Below, piece after piece: positions 5,962 to 7,070 of a stretch of DNA of 7,070 bases. This DNA comes from a bacterium (GTDB taxonomy: Bacteria; Zixibacteria; MSB-5A5; GN15; FEB-12). The translations under genes were made by a program, and so were the position numbers. Where the stretch lies: NCBI GenBank assembly GCA_030619425.1, contig JAUXBJ010000083.1, positions 1-7,070 of the forward strand, in the 5' to 3' direction. Each line of letters opens with the position of its first letter. The stretch's first letter is position 1. A model generated the notes under the pieces. The model was not told the DNA's origin. It ran no database searches and saw only the letters and a program-made list of their open reading frames with translations.

Positions 5962-7070
5962 TTAGAAGCGGATCTCGGTCCAGATTGAGATTTCACGCAG
6001 ATGGCTGCGCCGGTTGCGGTAGTTGTCGTTGGAATCCTGCCAGCGCGTGGACAGGCCGCCCTTGATTTGTCGACTGAAGGAGTAGGTCAGCACAGCATTC
6101 CAAGAGAAGTCGGATTTATCGGCAGAGGCCACATACTGTTTGCCACGGTTGGAGGTTTCCGTCTTACTGTCGTTCATCTTGACACCGAGTGTGATTGAAA
6201 CATTGGAGCGAAACTTCAGTTTCCCGAAGATCGGGATACCGATGCCTCCCGGAGCACTGAATGAGTATTTGGCGTCAAAGACCAGCGATTGCTGCGAACT
6301 TCTGGTGCGGGATTGCGGGCTGCCGTCCGAAGGATTGAACTTCTCGCTCTCATCCTTCGATCTGCTGGCTGTACCGGAGAGACTGAGAGCTTTGAACAGT
6401 TTGAAGCTGATCCCCAGGAGCGGGCTGTACCTGATCGAGACGCTTTTCTGAGTGGAGAAACCTCCATCCAGATCGACCGTTTCCTTGGTTGACCGCGCAT
6501 AGCCGGTACGGGGTGCAAAGACATCTATTATTCGGTTGACGATGGGCTTCAGAAGCGGCAAAGTCGTGAATTTCTTGATTCTAATGGACAGATCGGGCCA
6601 GGAGGTGGAAATAGACTCGTGTCGCGAGCCCTGCTTTATAACGTCGCGTGATATCGCGCGCTTGAATTTCACATCGCAACTTATTCCGCCCAGGAAGCTG
6701 AAACCACTGGAGGCGTCGTAAGAGACGCCCTCGCCGGCTGAAGGTGCTCGGCTTTGGGCGGTGGTCGGTACATCGGTCGTGCGCTCGAAGCCAAAACGAT
6801 ACCGCCAGAAAGGCCGCTGAAGCATACCGGGGAACGCGGCCTTGTATGACTGGCTATAACTGTAACTGGGCGGTTTTATCCATCCCGTCAGAAAGCGTAG
6901 CACAGCCAACGGTGGGTCGTAGAAAGGTCGGCCGTCATCCTCTTTCTTTTCACCGCCCGCTCGTACATTCTGGCGCCGCCCGCTGAAGCGGCGTTCACCG
7001 CCTGACGATTTACCGCCGAGCAAGGCCATGTGATTGAAACTGCCTTTGACATTCCAGGAACGTGACATCT
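5962..7070 (-). CDS. C-terminal part of a large outer-membrane barrel protein, SprA/Sov-like (partial)
   Basis: The reading frame is open to the window edge, so the 5' part of the gene is missing. The first Met (7068) is not argued to be the start. The 368 visible residues look like an outer-membrane beta-barrel: alternating polar/hydrophobic strands with Ser/Thr/Arg/Asp-rich turns, and a final strand EISIWTEIRF with the terminal Phe recognised by the BAM machinery. Counting from the Met at 7068, SWPDLSIRI (156-164), then a hydrophobic PLLKPIVNRI stretch (171-180), a GYARST segment (189-194) and YSPLLGISFKL (214-224) recall the order of the last conserved blocks of SprA/Sov. SprA/Sov is the giant channel of the type 9 secretion system. 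Residues 18-46 form a charged Gly/Lys/Arg/Asp loop. The SprA assignment rests on remembered pattern order, not on a search; an unrelated large barrel is possible. It ends 46 bases before the M28 start. Confidence 0.6.
   Translation of the reverse strand, partial: MSRSWNVKGSFNHMALLGGKSSGGERRFSGRRQNVRAGGEKKEDDGRPFYDPPLAVLRFLTGWIKPPSYSYSQSYKAAFPGMLQRPFWRYRFGFERTTDVPTTAQSRAPSAGEGVSYDASSGFSFLGGISCDVKFKRAISRDVIKQGSRHESISTSWPDLSIRIKKFTTLPLLKPIVNRIIDVFAPRTGYARSTKETVDLDGGFSTQKSVSIRYSPLLGISFKLFKALSLSGTASRSKDESEKFNPSDGSPQSRTRSSQQSLVFDAKYSFSAPGGIGIPIFGKLKFRSNVSITLGVKMNDSKTETSNRGKQYVASADKSDFSWNAVLTYSFSRQIKGGLSTRWQDSNDNYRNRRSHLREISIWTEIRF

Noticed and set aside
5916..5996. N-terminal extension of the M28 protein to 5996
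   Set aside because: It overlaps the barrel-protein end and would place the signal peptide 27 residues inside the protein. The 5915 start gives a normal signal peptide.

Overview
The window is a compact block of five protein genes, all on the minus strand and reading from the right edge to the left. In transcription order they are: the C-terminal part of a large outer-membrane beta-barrel protein that looks SprA/Sov-like (cut by the window edge at 7070); a secreted M28-fold zinc enzyme of the glutaminyl-peptide cyclotransferase type; selA; selB; and an amidohydrolase of the YtcJ/exoenzyme-regulatory type. The junctions are tight: a gap of 46 bases, an overlap of 16, a gap of 13 and an overlap of 11. 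The set therefore looks like one transcription unit, at least from the M28 gene to the amidohydrolase. No clear promoter or intrinsic terminator is visible between the genes.

Region by region: 1-148 is non-coding and carries a 74-base interspersed palindromic element (55-128) that can fold as a perfect four-way cloverleaf. 149-1732 is the amidohydrolase, 1722-3605 selB, 3619-4995 selA, and 4980-5915 the cyclotransferase/M28 enzyme. 5962-7070 is the barrel protein, which ends in the terminal Phe typical of outer-membrane proteins. There is no gene-free stretch longer than about 150 bases.

How the genes relate: SelA (selenocysteine synthase) and SelB (selenocysteine-specific elongation factor with its mRNA hairpin-binding tail) are two of the four classical components that recode UGA as selenocysteine, so the organism is expected to make selenoproteins. 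selC (tRNA-Sec) and selD are not in the window. The upstream pair has a different logic. SprA/Sov is the outer-membrane channel of type 9 secretion, and in Bacteroidetes glutaminyl cyclotransferases cap exported proteins that begin with Gln, so the two may belong together in envelope export. The amidohydrolase has no evident link to selenium beyond translational coupling.

Organism: a diderm bacterium (outer-membrane barrel, likely lipoprotein or signal peptide), moderately GC-rich. The SprA-like protein and the Bacteroidetes-type cyclotransferase point to the FCB superphylum. The rest of the content suggests one of its uncultured lineages (Zixibacteria-like) rather than a typical Bacteroidetes. 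That assignment is an inference from protein resemblance only.

I see no clearly new system. The points most worth following are the barrel/cyclotransferase pairing and the cloverleaf repeat.
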